Source: an uncultured Oscillospiraceae bacterium (GTDB taxonomy: Bacteria > Bacillota > Clostridia > Oscillospirales > Oscillospiraceae). Taken from it: a DNA stretch of 64,000 nucleotides. The stretch covers positions 1 through 64,000 of the forward strand of contig CALWXB010000003.1 of assembly GCA_944385405.1 (NCBI GenBank). Reading direction: 5' to 3'. The notes beneath the pieces were generated by a model. The model worked only from the letters and a program-made list of their open reading frames with translations. It ran no database searches and had not been told where the DNA came from. Below, piece after piece: positions 15,919-24,658 of the stretch (its first letter is position 1; the number at the start of each line of letters is the position of its first letter). A program made the position numbers and the translations under genes.

Positions 15919-18213
15919 TCAGTCGGTGATGAGCCCCGCCTCTTTGAACCCGCGGTAGAGCACGTGAGGCGTGATGGGGCAGCGGTCAAAGGCCACGCCG
16001 GTGGCCTGGAAGATGGCGTTGCGGATGGCCGGCGCGCCAGAGCAGGCCGGGGGTTCGCCCAGGGCCTTGGTGCCGTAGGGGGACGTGGGCTCCGCGTTCT
16101 CCACGAACTCCGCCTGGAGGGTGGGATGATCCATAAACGTGGAGAGCTTGTAGTCCAGCAGGTTGTTGTTCAGGGGCTTGCCGGTCTTTTCATCGAACTT
16201 CAGCTCTTCGGAAAGGCCGTATCCGATGGCCATGGACATGCCGCCGTGGACCTGGGCCTCCGCCAGGGCGGGGTTGATGAGTGTGCCGCAGTCATGAACA
16301 TTGACGATGTTCAAAAGCTTCACCTTACACATGGGGATGTCCACCTCCACTTCGGCAAAGGAGCAGCCGAAGGAATAGGCGTTGGACTTGATCTGGGCGG
16401 TGGTCTCCGCCGTGATGTGCTGGCTGTGCTCCAGAGAGTACAGGCTCTCGGTGGCCAGATCCCCCAGGGATTTGAGGATCCGTCCGTCGGACTTGCGGAC
16501 GATCTGCCCGTCCACCAGATCCAGATTGCTCACCGGCATCCGGGTCTGCTCGTGGGCGATGGCCAGGATCCGCTCCCGCAGGGCCTTGGCGGTCTGCACG
16601 ATGGAAAAGCCGCCGATGTAGGTCTGCCGGGAGGCGTAGGCGCCGGTGCCGTAGGGGGTGACGTCGGTATCCTGGGTGGACACCACATGCACGTCGGACA
16701 GAGGCACGCCCACGGCGTCCGCCACCATCTGGGAATAGGCAGTGTCGCAGCCCTGGCCGATCTCCGTCTCGCCGGTCTGGAACTGGAGGGAGCCGTCCTG
16801 GTTCACCACCATCCGGCAGGAAGAGGACTCCAGGGAGATAGGCCACACGGCGGTATTGTACCAGAACACCGCCATCCCCACGCCCCGGCGCACGGGACCG
16901 GTCTGGTTCTGGTAGACCTGGTACTTGCGGGCATAGTCGATGGCCGCCATGCCCTTGTCCATGCACTGGTTGAAGGTGTCGCTGTAGAGCTCGTTCTTGG
17001 AGAAGGCGTCCGTATAGCCCACGGGCATCAGGTTTTTCCGCCGGAACTCCAGGGGCGTCATACCGATGGCGGCGCAGATGTCGTCGATGTGGCACTCCCC
17101 GGCAAACATGGCCTGGGGGATGCCGTAGCCCCGCATGGCGCCGGCGGCGGGGCGGTTGGTGAACACGCTCCAGCAGTCGCACTCCAGGTTGGGACAGGGG
17201 TAGAGCTGGGGGAACGCTCCCATGCCCTTGGCTACCACGCCGTGGCCGTGGGAGGCATAGGCCCCCTGGTTGGAAAAGGCCTCAAATTTCCGGGCCGCCA
17301 GCGTGCCGTCCTTGCGGACCCAGGAGATGATGTGGGTGCGGATGGCATGGCGGACGCGGTTGGACACGAACGTCTCCTCCCGGGTGCACTCCAGCTTCAC
17401 CAGGCGGCCGCCCACCATGGTGGAGCACCACGCGCACAGGGGCTCGTACAGCGCGTCCTGCTTGTTGCCGAAGCCGCCGCCGATGTAGGGCTTGATGAGG
17501 CGCACCTTGCCCCAGGGCAGGCCCAGGGCCTGGCCCACCACCCGGCGGACGATATGGGGGATCTGAGTGGAGGAGACCACCACCACCCGGCCCGCCTCCA
17601 TGTAGGCAAAGCACCCGTGGTTTTCGATGTGGCAGTGCTGCACCGTGGGGGTGTCGTACCAGCCCTCCACCTTGATGAGGCCCGGCTCCTGAATGGCGCT
17701 TTGATAGTCTCCCCGGCGGATGTCGGTGTGGGCCAGGATGTTGCCCGGGAATTCCTCATGGATCTGGGGCGCGCCCGGCTCCATGGCCTTCTGCACATCC
17801 AGCACGAAGGGCAGCTCCTCATAGGTCACCTTCAGTGCCCGGACGCCCTGAACAGCGGCGATCTCATCCTCCGCGATGACCACCGCCACCTCGTCGCCGT
17901 AGTAACGCACGTGGCGGTTGAGCAGCAGCCGGTCCGCCACATCCTGGTGGCTGGGGTCCGTGGACCAGGGGTGGCCCGCCGTGGGGAACGGCCGGTCCGG
18001 GGCGTCGAAGCAGGTCAGCACCCGGACCACGCCGGGGATGGCCTCCGCCTCCCCAGTGTCGATGGACGTGACGAACCCGTGGGCGATGGTGGCATGACAG
18101 ATCTTGGCCACCAGGGCACTGCGGTCACACAGGTCGTCCGTATATTTGGCCCGGCCGGTGGCCTTCTCGTAGGCGTCCACCCGGACCACGCTTTTTCCCA
18201 CGCTTTTGCTCAT
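15919..18213 (-). CDS. xanthine dehydrogenase-family molybdopterin subunit
   Basis: This is the 764-residue catalytic subunit. It starts at ATG 18213 behind AGGAGG; the long upstream open frame over mocA is not coding. Visible motifs are GGGFGNKQDALYEP, RPAAGAMRGYG (molybdopterin-binding loop), ETEIGQGCDT and the C-terminal ALGEPP, whose Glu is the proton-abstracting base in this family. It hydroxylates a purine or other N-heterocycle; the exact substrate is not resolved. It heads the operon with FAD and 2Fe-2S subunits. A palindrome lies just upstream of its ribosome binding site. Confidence 0.92.
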   Translation of the reverse strand: MSKSVGKSVVRVDAYEKATGRAKYTDDLCDRSALVAKICHATIAHGFVTSIDTGEAEAIPGVVRVLTCFDAPDRPFPTAGHPWSTDPSHQDVADRLLLNRHVRYYGDEVAVVIAEDEIAAVQGVRALKVTYEELPFVLDVQKAMEPGAPQIHEEFPGNILAHTDIRRGDYQSAIQEPGLIKVEGWYDTPTVQHCHIENHGCFAYMEAGRVVVVSSTQIPHIVRRVVGQALGLPWGKVRLIKPYIGGGFGNKQDALYEPLCAWCSTMVGGRLVKLECTREETFVSNRVRHAIRTHIISWVRKDGTLAARKFEAFSNQGAYASHGHGVVAKGMGAFPQLYPCPNLECDCWSVFTNRPAAGAMRGYGIPQAMFAGECHIDDICAAIGMTPLEFRRKNLMPVGYTDAFSKNELYSDTFNQCMDKGMAAIDYARKYQVYQNQTGPVRRGVGMAVFWYNTAVWPISLESSSCRMVVNQDGSLQFQTGETEIGQGCDTAYSQMVADAVGVPLSDVHVVSTQDTDVTPYGTGAYASRQTYIGGFSIVQTAKALRERILAIAHEQTRMPVSNLDLVDGQIVRKSDGRILKSLGDLATESLYSLEHSQHITAETTAQIKSNAYSFGCSFAEVEVDIPMCKVKLLNIVNVHDCGTLINPALAEAQVHGGMSMAIGYGLSEELKFDEKTGKPLNNNLLDYKLSTFMDHPTLQAEFVENAEPTSPYGTKALGEPPACSGAPAIRNAIFQATGVAFDRCPITPHVLYRGFKEAGLITD

Positions 18214-18227
18214 AGGGCACTCCTCCT

Positions 18228-18243
18228 GAAGTGATGTCACTTC
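18228..18243. promoter_or_regulatory. 16-bp dyad between xdh and mocA
   Basis: GAAGTGA-TG-TCACTTC with perfect 7-bp arms. It ends next to the AGGAGG of the molybdopterin subunit on one side and lies six bases from the mocA -35 box on the other. It is a candidate operator for the divergent pair. Confidence 0.6.
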
Positions 18244-18249
18244 GCCGGA

Positions 18250-18279
18250 TTGACTTTTCCGGGCGAAACTGGGTATACT
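18250..18279 (+). promoter_or_regulatory. promoter of mocA
   Basis: TTGACT (18250-18255), 18 bp, TATACT (18274-18279), about 50 bases before the ATG. Confidence 0.65.
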
Positions 18280-18330
18280 GAAAGTGGAAGAAGAACGAAT
18301 TTGTGCGGAATTGGATGGGAGATGAATGCA

Positions 18331-18912
18331 ATGGAACATCCTGGCTGTGTCATTCTGGCGGCAGGCGCCGCCAGCCGCTTCGGAGAAAACAAGCTGACCG
18401 TCCCCCTTCATGGCCGGAGCCTGATCCGCCGGGCACTGGAAGCCGTCCCGGCAGAGCACTTCGCATCTGTGGTCGTCGTCACGCAATATCCCGCCATCAT
18501 GTGCCTTGCAAAGGAGTTTCACTTTGCAGCTCTTCACAATCCCCACCCGGAGCGGGGCCTCAGCAGCTCGCTGCAGATGGGCCTCACCGCCCTGCGGGAC
18601 TGCGGGGGCGTGCTGTTCCTGGTGGCGGACCAGCCGCTGCTGCGCCGGGAAAGCGTGGCGGAGCTGGTACGGCTGTGGCAGTCCCGGCCCCGGGGCATCG
18701 CGGCTTTGGGACATCGGGGCGTGCGGGGCAACCCGTGCCTTTTCCCGCAGCATCTCTTTCCGGAGCTGATGGCACTTACCGGAGATCAGGGGGGCAGCGC
18801 CGTGATCCGGCGTCATCCCTCGGAGCTGACACTGCTGGAAGTCCCCGAACAGGAGCTCCTGGACGTAGACACCGCGGCGGCGCTGGAGGCTCTTTCCCGG
18901 GAAACGCCGTAA
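18331..18912 (+). CDS. mocA: molybdenum cofactor cytidylyltransferase
   Basis: MocA attaches CMP to Mo-molybdopterin to make the MCD cofactor used by xanthine dehydrogenase-family enzymes. The 193-residue NTP-transferase has LAAGAASRFGENKL (canonical LAAGxSxRMGxxK), VADQPLL and a C-terminal LLDVDT. The ATG at 18331 is nine bases after GGGAG; ATG 18322 overlaps that site. It is placed between the two hydroxylases it likely serves and is divergent from one and convergent with the other. Confidence 0.9.
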   Translation: MEHPGCVILAAGAASRFGENKLTVPLHGRSLIRRALEAVPAEHFASVVVVTQYPAIMCLAKEFHFAALHNPHPERGLSSSLQMGLTALRDCGGVLFLVADQPLLRRESVAELVRLWQSRPRGIAALGHRGVRGNPCLFPQHLFPELMALTGDQGGSAVIRRHPSELTLLEVPEQELLDVDTAAALEALSRETP

Positions 18913-18940
18913 GAGGCGGGGCGGAATGCCCCGCTCTTTT
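18912..18940. terminator. terminator between mocA and the fused hydroxylase
   Basis: Arms 18912-18922 and 18928-18937 with one bulge, followed by a T-rich tail. It sits between convergent genes. Confidence 0.8.
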
Positions 18941-21489
18941 TATTTTTTGCTGTACGGCGTGTCCGCCAGGGGCAGCGACGTGCGGAAACGGCCGTCGTAG
19001 CGGAAATAGGCGTCCGCAATGGCAGGGGCCGTGGGGATGGCGGTGATCTCACCGATGCCGATGGCGCCGCAGGCCACGTTCAGCCCCTCCTTCTCCACGA
19101 TGATGGGGGTGATCTCCGGGATCTGGTTGGCCCGGAACAATCCCAGCGTGCCGAACTTAGCGGTGGGGCGGCAGTCCTCCAGCGGATACCGCTCCGTCAG
19201 AGCAAAGCCCATGCTCATCACCACGCCGCCCTCGATCTGCCCCTCCACGGACAGGGGATTCACTGCCTTGCCCACGTCGTGGGCGGCCACCATCTGGCGG
19301 ATGCGGCCCTCCTCGTCCAGGATGCACAGCTGGGTGGCATAGCCATAGGCGATGTGGCTCACCGGATTGGGCACCGGAGCCCCCAAGGGGTCCGTTTTGC
19401 CCAGGTATTCTCCATAAAACTCCTGTCCGCCAAGCTCTGTCAAGGATTTCTCCTTCAATGCCTCCCGAAGGTCCTGACAGGCCCGGCGGCAAGCCTCGCC
19501 GGTGAAGAGGGTCTGCCGGGAGCCGGAGGTCGTGCCGGAATCCGGGGCAAAGTACGTGTTGGACCGCTCGTAGACCACCTGATCCGGCCCCACGCCCGTC
19601 TGGGTGCACACCATCTGGGTGAGCACCGTGCCCAGGCCCTGGCCGATACAGGAGGCGCCGGCAAAGATGTGGATCTTTCCGTCCTCCACCACCAGCCGCA
19701 CCCGACCGGTGTCCGGGATGCCCACGCCCACACCGGCATTTTTCATAGCGCAGGCCAGACCCACATACCGCGCGGAATCATAATAGGGCTTCACCGCCTC
19801 CAGCGTCTCCACCAGACCGGTGGATTCGTCCACGATCTGGCCGTTGGGCAGCTCCTGCCCGGGGCGGATGGCGTTGCGGTAGCGGATCTCCCAGGGGGTG
19901 ATGCCCACCAGGTCCGCCATCTGGTTCAGGAGACTTTCAATGCAGAAGCACGTCTGGGTGACACCAAAACCCCGGAAGGCACCGGCAGGGGGATTGTTGG
20001 TGTAGTAGGCCCAACCGTCGATCTCGAAGTTCTGGTAGTTGTACGGCCCAGCGGCGTGGGTGCAGGCCCGCTCCAGCACCGGTCCGCCCAGGGACGCATA
20101 AGCGCCGGTGTCGGCGATGACCTCCGCCGCCACGCCCTGGATGATGCCGTTTTCGTCGCAGCCCAGAGAGAACTCCATCTCCATGGGGTGGCGCTTGGGG
20201 TGAATCAGGATGCTCTCGGCCCGGGTGAGCTTCACCTTCACCGGCCGCTTCGTCAGGTACGCCACCAGCGCGGCGTGATGCTGCACCGTCACGTCCTCCT
20301 TGCCGCCGAAGCCTCCGCCCACCAGGCAGTTGCGCACCTTCACCTTTTCCGCCGGGAGCCCCAGCATGCCCATGGTCTCGTGCTGGGTGTCGTAGGCGCC
20401 CTGGTCCGTGGAGAGGATCATGACCCCGTCCCCGTCGGGATAGGCCACGGCACACTCCGGCTCCAGGAAGGCATGTTCCGTCCAGGGAGTGGAGAAGTGC
20501 TGGGTGAGGACATACTTGGACTTGGCGATGGCCTCGGCGGGATTGCCCCGCTGGATGTGCTTGTGGGCCATGAGGTTTCCCTCCCGGTGGACCAGCGGCG
20601 CATCCGGCAGCATGGCCTCCCGGGGACTGCGGACCATGGGCAGCTCCTCATAGTCCACCCGCACCAGAGCCTTGGCCTGGGCGAGGATCTCCGCCGTCTC
20701 GGCGGCCACGATGCAGATGGCATCCCCCAGATAGTGGGTGATGTCTCCCACGGCGATCATGGTGTCCCAGTCCTTTTTTAAATGGCCCACCTTGTTCTGC
20801 CCCGGGATGTCAGCGGCGGTGAACACCCCCACCACACCGGGCAGCGCCCGGGCCTCCTCCGTATGGATGGCCAGGACCCGGGCCCGGGGATAGGCGCTGC
20901 GGACGGCGCTGGCATAGATCATGCCGTCCAGATAGATATCGTCGGGGTAGATGCCGGTGCCGGTGACCTTCTCCCGGACATCCACCCGGGGGACCCGGCT
21001 GCCCAGGGTATAGTCCTCCGGCGGCGGGGGGATCTCCCCTGCCCGGAGCACCTCCGCCGCCAGCAAAATGGCGTCGATGATCTTCACATAGCCGGTGCAG
21101 CGGCAGATGTTGTTGCGGATGGCAAAGGCCGCCTCCTCCCGGGTGGGAGCAGGATTCTTGTCCAGCAATCCCTTGGCGCACATCACCATCCCCGGGATGC
21201 AGAAGCCGCACTGCACCGCACCCGCCGCACCGAAAGCATAGGTATACACGTCCTTTTCAAACTCCGACAATCCCTCTACCGTCAGGACCGTCTTGCCCTC
21301 CAGCTTGTCTGTCTGGGGGACGCAGGCCTTGGTAGGCTTGCCGTCGATGAGTACCGTACAGGTACCGCAGGCGCCCTCGCTGCATCCGTCCTTGACGCTG
21401 GTCAGGTGCAGGCTGTCCCTCAGGAACCGCAGCAGTTTTTGATTGTGCTCCACGGTGACGGACTGGCCGTTCACAGTAAAAGTTGCCAT
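18940..21489 (-). CDS. fused 2Fe-2S/molybdopterin hydroxylase (selenium-dependent XDH-like)
   Basis: This 849-residue protein joins an N-terminal 2Fe-2S module (CSEGACGTCTVLIDG at about 36-50; QCGFCIPG...NICRCTGY at about 100-145) directly to a molybdopterin catalytic region (about 170-849, with GGGFGGKEDV, PAGAFRGFG, and GIGEI near the C-terminus). No FAD subunit is encoded next to it. This 2Fe-2S-Mo fusion next to mocA is the layout described for selenium-dependent molybdenum hydroxylases of Clostridia and enterococci, which carry labile selenium. The selenium requirement is inferred; no selenium-cofactor genes are in the window. It starts at ATG 21489 behind GGAGGAGG. Confidence 0.85.
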   Translation of the reverse strand: MATFTVNGQSVTVEHNQKLLRFLRDSLHLTSVKDGCSEGACGTCTVLIDGKPTKACVPQTDKLEGKTVLTVEGLSEFEKDVYTYAFGAAGAVQCGFCIPGMVMCAKGLLDKNPAPTREEAAFAIRNNICRCTGYVKIIDAILLAAEVLRAGEIPPPPEDYTLGSRVPRVDVREKVTGTGIYPDDIYLDGMIYASAVRSAYPRARVLAIHTEEARALPGVVGVFTAADIPGQNKVGHLKKDWDTMIAVGDITHYLGDAICIVAAETAEILAQAKALVRVDYEELPMVRSPREAMLPDAPLVHREGNLMAHKHIQRGNPAEAIAKSKYVLTQHFSTPWTEHAFLEPECAVAYPDGDGVMILSTDQGAYDTQHETMGMLGLPAEKVKVRNCLVGGGFGGKEDVTVQHHAALVAYLTKRPVKVKLTRAESILIHPKRHPMEMEFSLGCDENGIIQGVAAEVIADTGAYASLGGPVLERACTHAAGPYNYQNFEIDGWAYYTNNPPAGAFRGFGVTQTCFCIESLLNQMADLVGITPWEIRYRNAIRPGQELPNGQIVDESTGLVETLEAVKPYYDSARYVGLACAMKNAGVGVGIPDTGRVRLVVEDGKIHIFAGASCIGQGLGTVLTQMVCTQTGVGPDQVVYERSNTYFAPDSGTTSGSRQTLFTGEACRRACQDLREALKEKSLTELGGQEFYGEYLGKTDPLGAPVPNPVSHIAYGYATQLCILDEEGRIRQMVAAHDVGKAVNPLSVEGQIEGGVVMSMGFALTERYPLEDCRPTAKFGTLGLFRANQIPEITPIIVEKEGLNVACGAIGIGEITAIPTAPAIADAYFRYDGRFRTSLPLADTPYSKK

Positions 21490-21541
21490 GAATGCTACCT
21501 CCTCCGCCGTGCCCAACCCTGGTCCCACGGTCTCGCTGTCA

Positions 21542-21557
21542 GAAAGGTCGACCTTTC
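21542..21557. promoter_or_regulatory. 16-bp perfect palindrome at the fused hydroxylase promoter
   Basis: GAAAGGTC/GACCTTTC with no spacer, lying at about +5 to +20 of the predicted transcript. It is a likely repressor operator and differs from the dyad at 18228-18243. Confidence 0.7.
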
Positions 21558-21568
21558 CTATTTGTTTT

Positions 21569-21597
21569 ATTATACAATATCAGGCCCCGTTTCGCAA
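21569..21597 (-). promoter_or_regulatory. promoter of the fused hydroxylase
   Basis: TTGCGA (21597-21592), 17 bp, TATAAT (21574-21569), on the minus strand. Confidence 0.7.
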
Positions 21598-21621
21598 TGG
21601 TGCCCTGTAGAGTTCGTGATA

Positions 21622-22257
21622 CTATCTTCCGGATAACGGCTCCAGCTCCCAACCCACGGCCAGGACGCCCTGGCGGACAGCCACGCAGGCGGTGTCCTCC
21701 AGGATATGGTTGCTGACCCCCAGGGGAAACTCCGGCGTCAGGCAGGCGTCGGACAGCGGATACTGTACCCCTTGCTCCTCCACGCCCTCAGCCCGGTCTC
21801 CGATGCAGAATACAGACAGCAGCCCCCATGGCACGCTGCGGGGCACCGTAATGGATTCGTTTTCCAGAACGGTCCAGACAAAATCCAGGTCATAGAGGAA
21901 GCCACGGGCGCCCCGGCGGCGGAGATAGAGCAGCGTCTGGAGGTTGGCCAGGGTATGGTCCAGCCGCCGCCCGCCGGTACCGCCGTAGAGATGGAATTCC
22001 GTGCACCCCTGCTCCAGACCAGCCTTGACCGCCAGCATGGTGTCCGTATCATCCTTCTCCACCGGCACCCGATGCACATTGGCGAAATCCGCCGGCTGAT
22101 CCATGGAGTCGAAATCCCCCATCAGCAGCAACGGCGTCACACCGGCCTCCTGACAGGCACGGTAGCCCGCATCGGCGGCAATGACCAGATCCTCCTCCGC
22201 CGGACGCTCCCGCAGACCGTAAAAGGTACCGGCGGCAAAGATAAAGCAGCGCTTCAC
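21622..22257 (-). CDS. thiN: thiamine pyrophosphokinase
   Basis: This 211-residue enzyme makes thiamine diphosphate from thiamine and ATP. Motifs include AADAGYRAC, the metal-binding LLMGDFDSM, EKDDTDTMLA and GGRLDHTLANL. The start is a GTG at 22257, five bases after AAAGGAGG; the upstream ATG at 22278 precedes this ribosome binding site. A promoter TTGCCA-17-TACACT lies about 40 bases upstream. Confidence 0.92.
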   Translation of the reverse strand: MKRCFIFAAGTFYGLRERPAEEDLVIAADAGYRACQEAGVTPLLLMGDFDSMDQPADFANVHRVPVEKDDTDTMLAVKAGLEQGCTEFHLYGGTGGRRLDHTLANLQTLLYLRRRGARGFLYDLDFVWTVLENESITVPRSVPWGLLSVFCIGDRAEGVEEQGVQYPLSDACLTPEFPLGVSNHILEDTACVAVRQGVLAVGWELEPLSGR

Positions 22258-22370
22258 GTTCTCTCCTCCTTTTCTCATTTTTTCAGTGTACCATACCCCG
22301 GCCCGTTTGGCAAACCGCCGTCAGCATACTTTCCCTCGTTCGACGCAAACTGACGGCGGAGGTGATGCAA

Positions 22371-22529
22371 ATGACCAGACGTTCCCGGATGCCCGCGCTG
22401 CGCATCGAGCCGGAAAAGCGGCTGTGCCCGCTGTTCGACCCGGTCTCCATTGCCGAGTTCCCCGTAGCGGAACCGGAGGAGATGGGCGTGCGGGTGCTGG
22501 ACAACTGCTGTGAAGAGCATATCCAGTGA
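22371..22529 (+). CDS. small orphan protein, 52 aa
   Basis: ATG 22371 lies eight bases after GGAGG and opens a 52-residue frame (start MTRRSRMPALRIEPEKRL, end VLDNCCEEHIQ) that is followed at once by a GC-rich hairpin. It contains a CC pair and no membrane segment. I know no family for it. The clean ribosome binding site and terminator argue that it is real. Confidence 0.55.
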   Translation: MTRRSRMPALRIEPEKRLCPLFDPVSIAEFPVAEPEEMGVRVLDNCCEEHIQ

Positions 22530-22531
22530 CA

Positions 22532-22569
22532 AGGCGCCGGGGCCGGCAGTTTTGCCGGTCCCGGCGCCT
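22532..22569. terminator. GC-rich hairpin after the 52-aa gene
   Basis: 10-bp arms (22532-22541 and 22560-22569) extended inside by GCCGGC/GCCGGT. There is no T-run, and it lies between convergent genes. Confidence 0.5.
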
Positions 22570-22574
22570 GATGT

Positions 22575-23225
22575 TCAGCGTCCGTTCATCAGCCGGAAGC
22601 TGGCTTCCTTGTCTCCGGCAATGATGAGATGGGTATCCTGTTCAAAAACGTACCCCGGATCCAACAAGGGAACGATCTCCTCCCCCTGGCGGATCCCCAG
22701 GATATTCACATTATAGCGGCGGCGGACATCCACTTGGGCCACCGTGCGGCCCGCCCAGTCTCCGGGCGTCTCTAGCTCAAAGACGGCATAGCGGGGCGTG
22801 AGTTCGAAGTAATCGAACACGTTCTTGGCAGAGAACCGGATGGCCACCCGGAAGGCCATATCCATCTCCGTGTGGACCACATAGTCCGCTCCGATCTTCC
22901 GAAGGAACTTGATCTGCTTTTCCTGGTCCGCCCTGGCCACCACCAACCGGGCCCCCAGATCCTTGAGGTTGGCCGTAGCCTCCAGGGAGCACTGGAAATC
23001 GTCCCGCACACATACGAAGCACGCATCAAAATTCCGGACACCCAGAGAAGCCAGCACATGTTCATCCCGGCAGTCTCCCACGCAGGCGGCGGTGGCGATG
23101 CGGGAAAGGCGGGCCACCCGCTCCTCGTCCCGATCAATGACCATGACCTCGTTTCCAAGTTCCACCAGCTTCTGTGCCAAATGCCGCCCGAAGCGGCCCA
23201 GTCCAATGACCAAAAAGGATTTCAT
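22575..23225 (-). CDS. ktrA: RCK gating subunit of a potassium transporter
   Basis: This 216-residue cytosolic RCK protein has an N-terminal nucleotide-binding Rossmann fold (VIGLGRFGRHLA at 6-17; acidic VIDRDE) and a C-terminal RCK_C lobe (about 135-216). KtrA assembles into an octameric ring that gates KtrB in response to ATP/ADP; in other Firmicutes the RCK_C lobe binds c-di-AMP. It lies 15 bases after ktrB and is co-transcribed. Confidence 0.9.
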   Translation of the reverse strand: MKSFLVIGLGRFGRHLAQKLVELGNEVMVIDRDEERVARLSRIATAACVGDCRDEHVLASLGVRNFDACFVCVRDDFQCSLEATANLKDLGARLVVARADQEKQIKFLRKIGADYVVHTEMDMAFRVAIRFSAKNVFDYFELTPRYAVFELETPGDWAGRTVAQVDVRRRYNVNILGIRQGEEIVPLLDPGYVFEQDTHLIIAGDKEASFRLMNGR

Positions 23226-23240
23226 ACCTCTGCTCCCTTC

Positions 23241-24569
23241 CTATCCGATGAGGATCTTCTCCGGAATATTGCGCACACGGGGCGTTGGGCGGTCCCGGGT
23301 CATGGCCATGGCCACGGACATGCTGCCCACCCGCCCGATGAACATCATCAGCAGCACGGCCGCCTTGGAGATGTCCGGCAGCACCGGCGTCACTCCGCGG
23401 GTCAGGCCCACGGTACCGATGGCGGAAACGGCCTCATAGAGGGCATCCTCCAGGGCGATGCCCTGGACGCACAGGATCATGCAGCCCGTCAGGCAAACCA
23501 GGGTGTACATGCTGACGGAGGAATAGGCCTTGCGCAGTGTCTCGGCGTCCAGCCGCCGCCGGAACACGTCCACATCGTCCCGCCGCCGGACCTGGGCCAG
23601 CATGGCCAGCAGCAGCACTGCGAACGTATTGACCTTGATGCCGCCGCCGGTGGACCCGGAGCCCGCACCCACGAACATAAGGATCATGGTCAGCAGGGTA
23701 CTGCTCTCCGTCAGGGACATGAGGTCCACGGTGTTGAAGCCCGCGGTGCGGGGCGTCACCGACTGAAAGGCCGCCATCAGCAGCTGCTGTCCCAGGGGCA
23801 GCCCGGCAAAGGCATTCCCGCGTTCCAGAAGGTAGAACGCCGCTGTACCGGCGATGAGCAGCACCGCCGTGGTGGTCACCACGATCTTGCTGTGCAGCCG
23901 CCACTGCCGGAACCGGAGTTTATGAGTCAGCACATCGTCCCACACCAGAAAGCCCAGACCGCCGCAGATGATGAGGCTCATGATCACCGCATTGGGCACT
24001 GCCTCCCCGGCCACAGAGGTCAGAGACGTACCGGTGCCCAGCAGATCGAAGCCGGCGTTGCAGAAGGCGGACACCGCGTGGAAAAGACCCATCCAGAGAC
24101 TTCTGGCCAGTCCGTACCGCGGCAGGAACCAAACCGCCAGCACCGCCGCGCCGATACCCTCGCACACAGCGGTCACCGCCAGAGCCCGGCGGGTCAGGCG
24201 CACCACGCCGCCCACCTGCAGCGCGCCCAGGGTGTCCATCAGCACATACCGGCGGTGGAGCCCGATCCGGCGGCCCACCATGATGGACACCAGGATGGAC
24301 ACCGTCATAAAGCCCAGACCACCCACCTGGATCAGCAGCATGATCACCGCCTGGCCGAAAATGGTGAACTGGGTCCAGGTATCATAGAGCACCAGACCTG
24401 TTACACAGCAGGCTGATGCGGAGGTGAACAGGGCATTCAGGAAGGGGATGGACTGGCCGTCCCGGGATGAGATGGGCAAAGCCAGCAGAATGCCTCCCAG
24501 CAGGATCAATCCCGCAAAGCCCAGCGCCAAGGTCTGCACCGCGTTGAGCCTGATCTGCCGCCACGTCAT
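23241..24569 (-). CDS. ktrB: potassium uptake channel subunit
   Basis: This 442-residue protein has the four repeated membrane-pore-membrane units of the Trk/Ktr/HKT superfamily. Selectivity-filter-like segments include ASACCVTGL, AFCNAGFD, TAGFNTV and SAIGTVGLT; the conserved Gly of each repeat is present. Its length fits KtrB better than TrkH. It takes up K+ (probably Na+-coupled) under control of KtrA. It starts at ATG 24569 behind GGGAGG. Confidence 0.92.
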   Translation of the reverse strand: MTWRQIRLNAVQTLALGFAGLILLGGILLALPISSRDGQSIPFLNALFTSASACCVTGLVLYDTWTQFTIFGQAVIMLLIQVGGLGFMTVSILVSIMVGRRIGLHRRYVLMDTLGALQVGGVVRLTRRALAVTAVCEGIGAAVLAVWFLPRYGLARSLWMGLFHAVSAFCNAGFDLLGTGTSLTSVAGEAVPNAVIMSLIICGGLGFLVWDDVLTHKLRFRQWRLHSKIVVTTTAVLLIAGTAAFYLLERGNAFAGLPLGQQLLMAAFQSVTPRTAGFNTVDLMSLTESSTLLTMILMFVGAGSGSTGGGIKVNTFAVLLLAMLAQVRRRDDVDVFRRRLDAETLRKAYSSVSMYTLVCLTGCMILCVQGIALEDALYEAVSAIGTVGLTRGVTPVLPDISKAAVLLMMFIGRVGSMSVAMAMTRDRPTPRVRNIPEKILIG

Positions 24570-24607
24570 GCGCTTCCTCCTCCCTCCCGCAAGCTGTTGT
24601 CTACATC

Positions 24608-24636
24608 AGTATAGTACCCGTCCTGGGGTTTTGCAA
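24608..24636 (-). promoter_or_regulatory. promoter of ktrBA
   Basis: TTGCAA (24636-24631), 17 bp, TATACT (24613-24608), on the minus strand. No ydaO/kimA-type riboswitch was seen in the short leader. Confidence 0.65.
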
Positions 24637-24658
24637 GTCACACCCTGGTTAAAATCCG

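Noticed and set aside
18214-18816. 200-residue upstream extension of the molybdopterin subunit
   Set aside because: It runs antisense through mocA; the AGGAGG before ATG 18213 and the family N-terminus fix the start there.
24570-24658. ydaO/kimA-type c-di-AMP riboswitch before ktrB
   Set aside because: The leader is too short and lacks the conserved elements.
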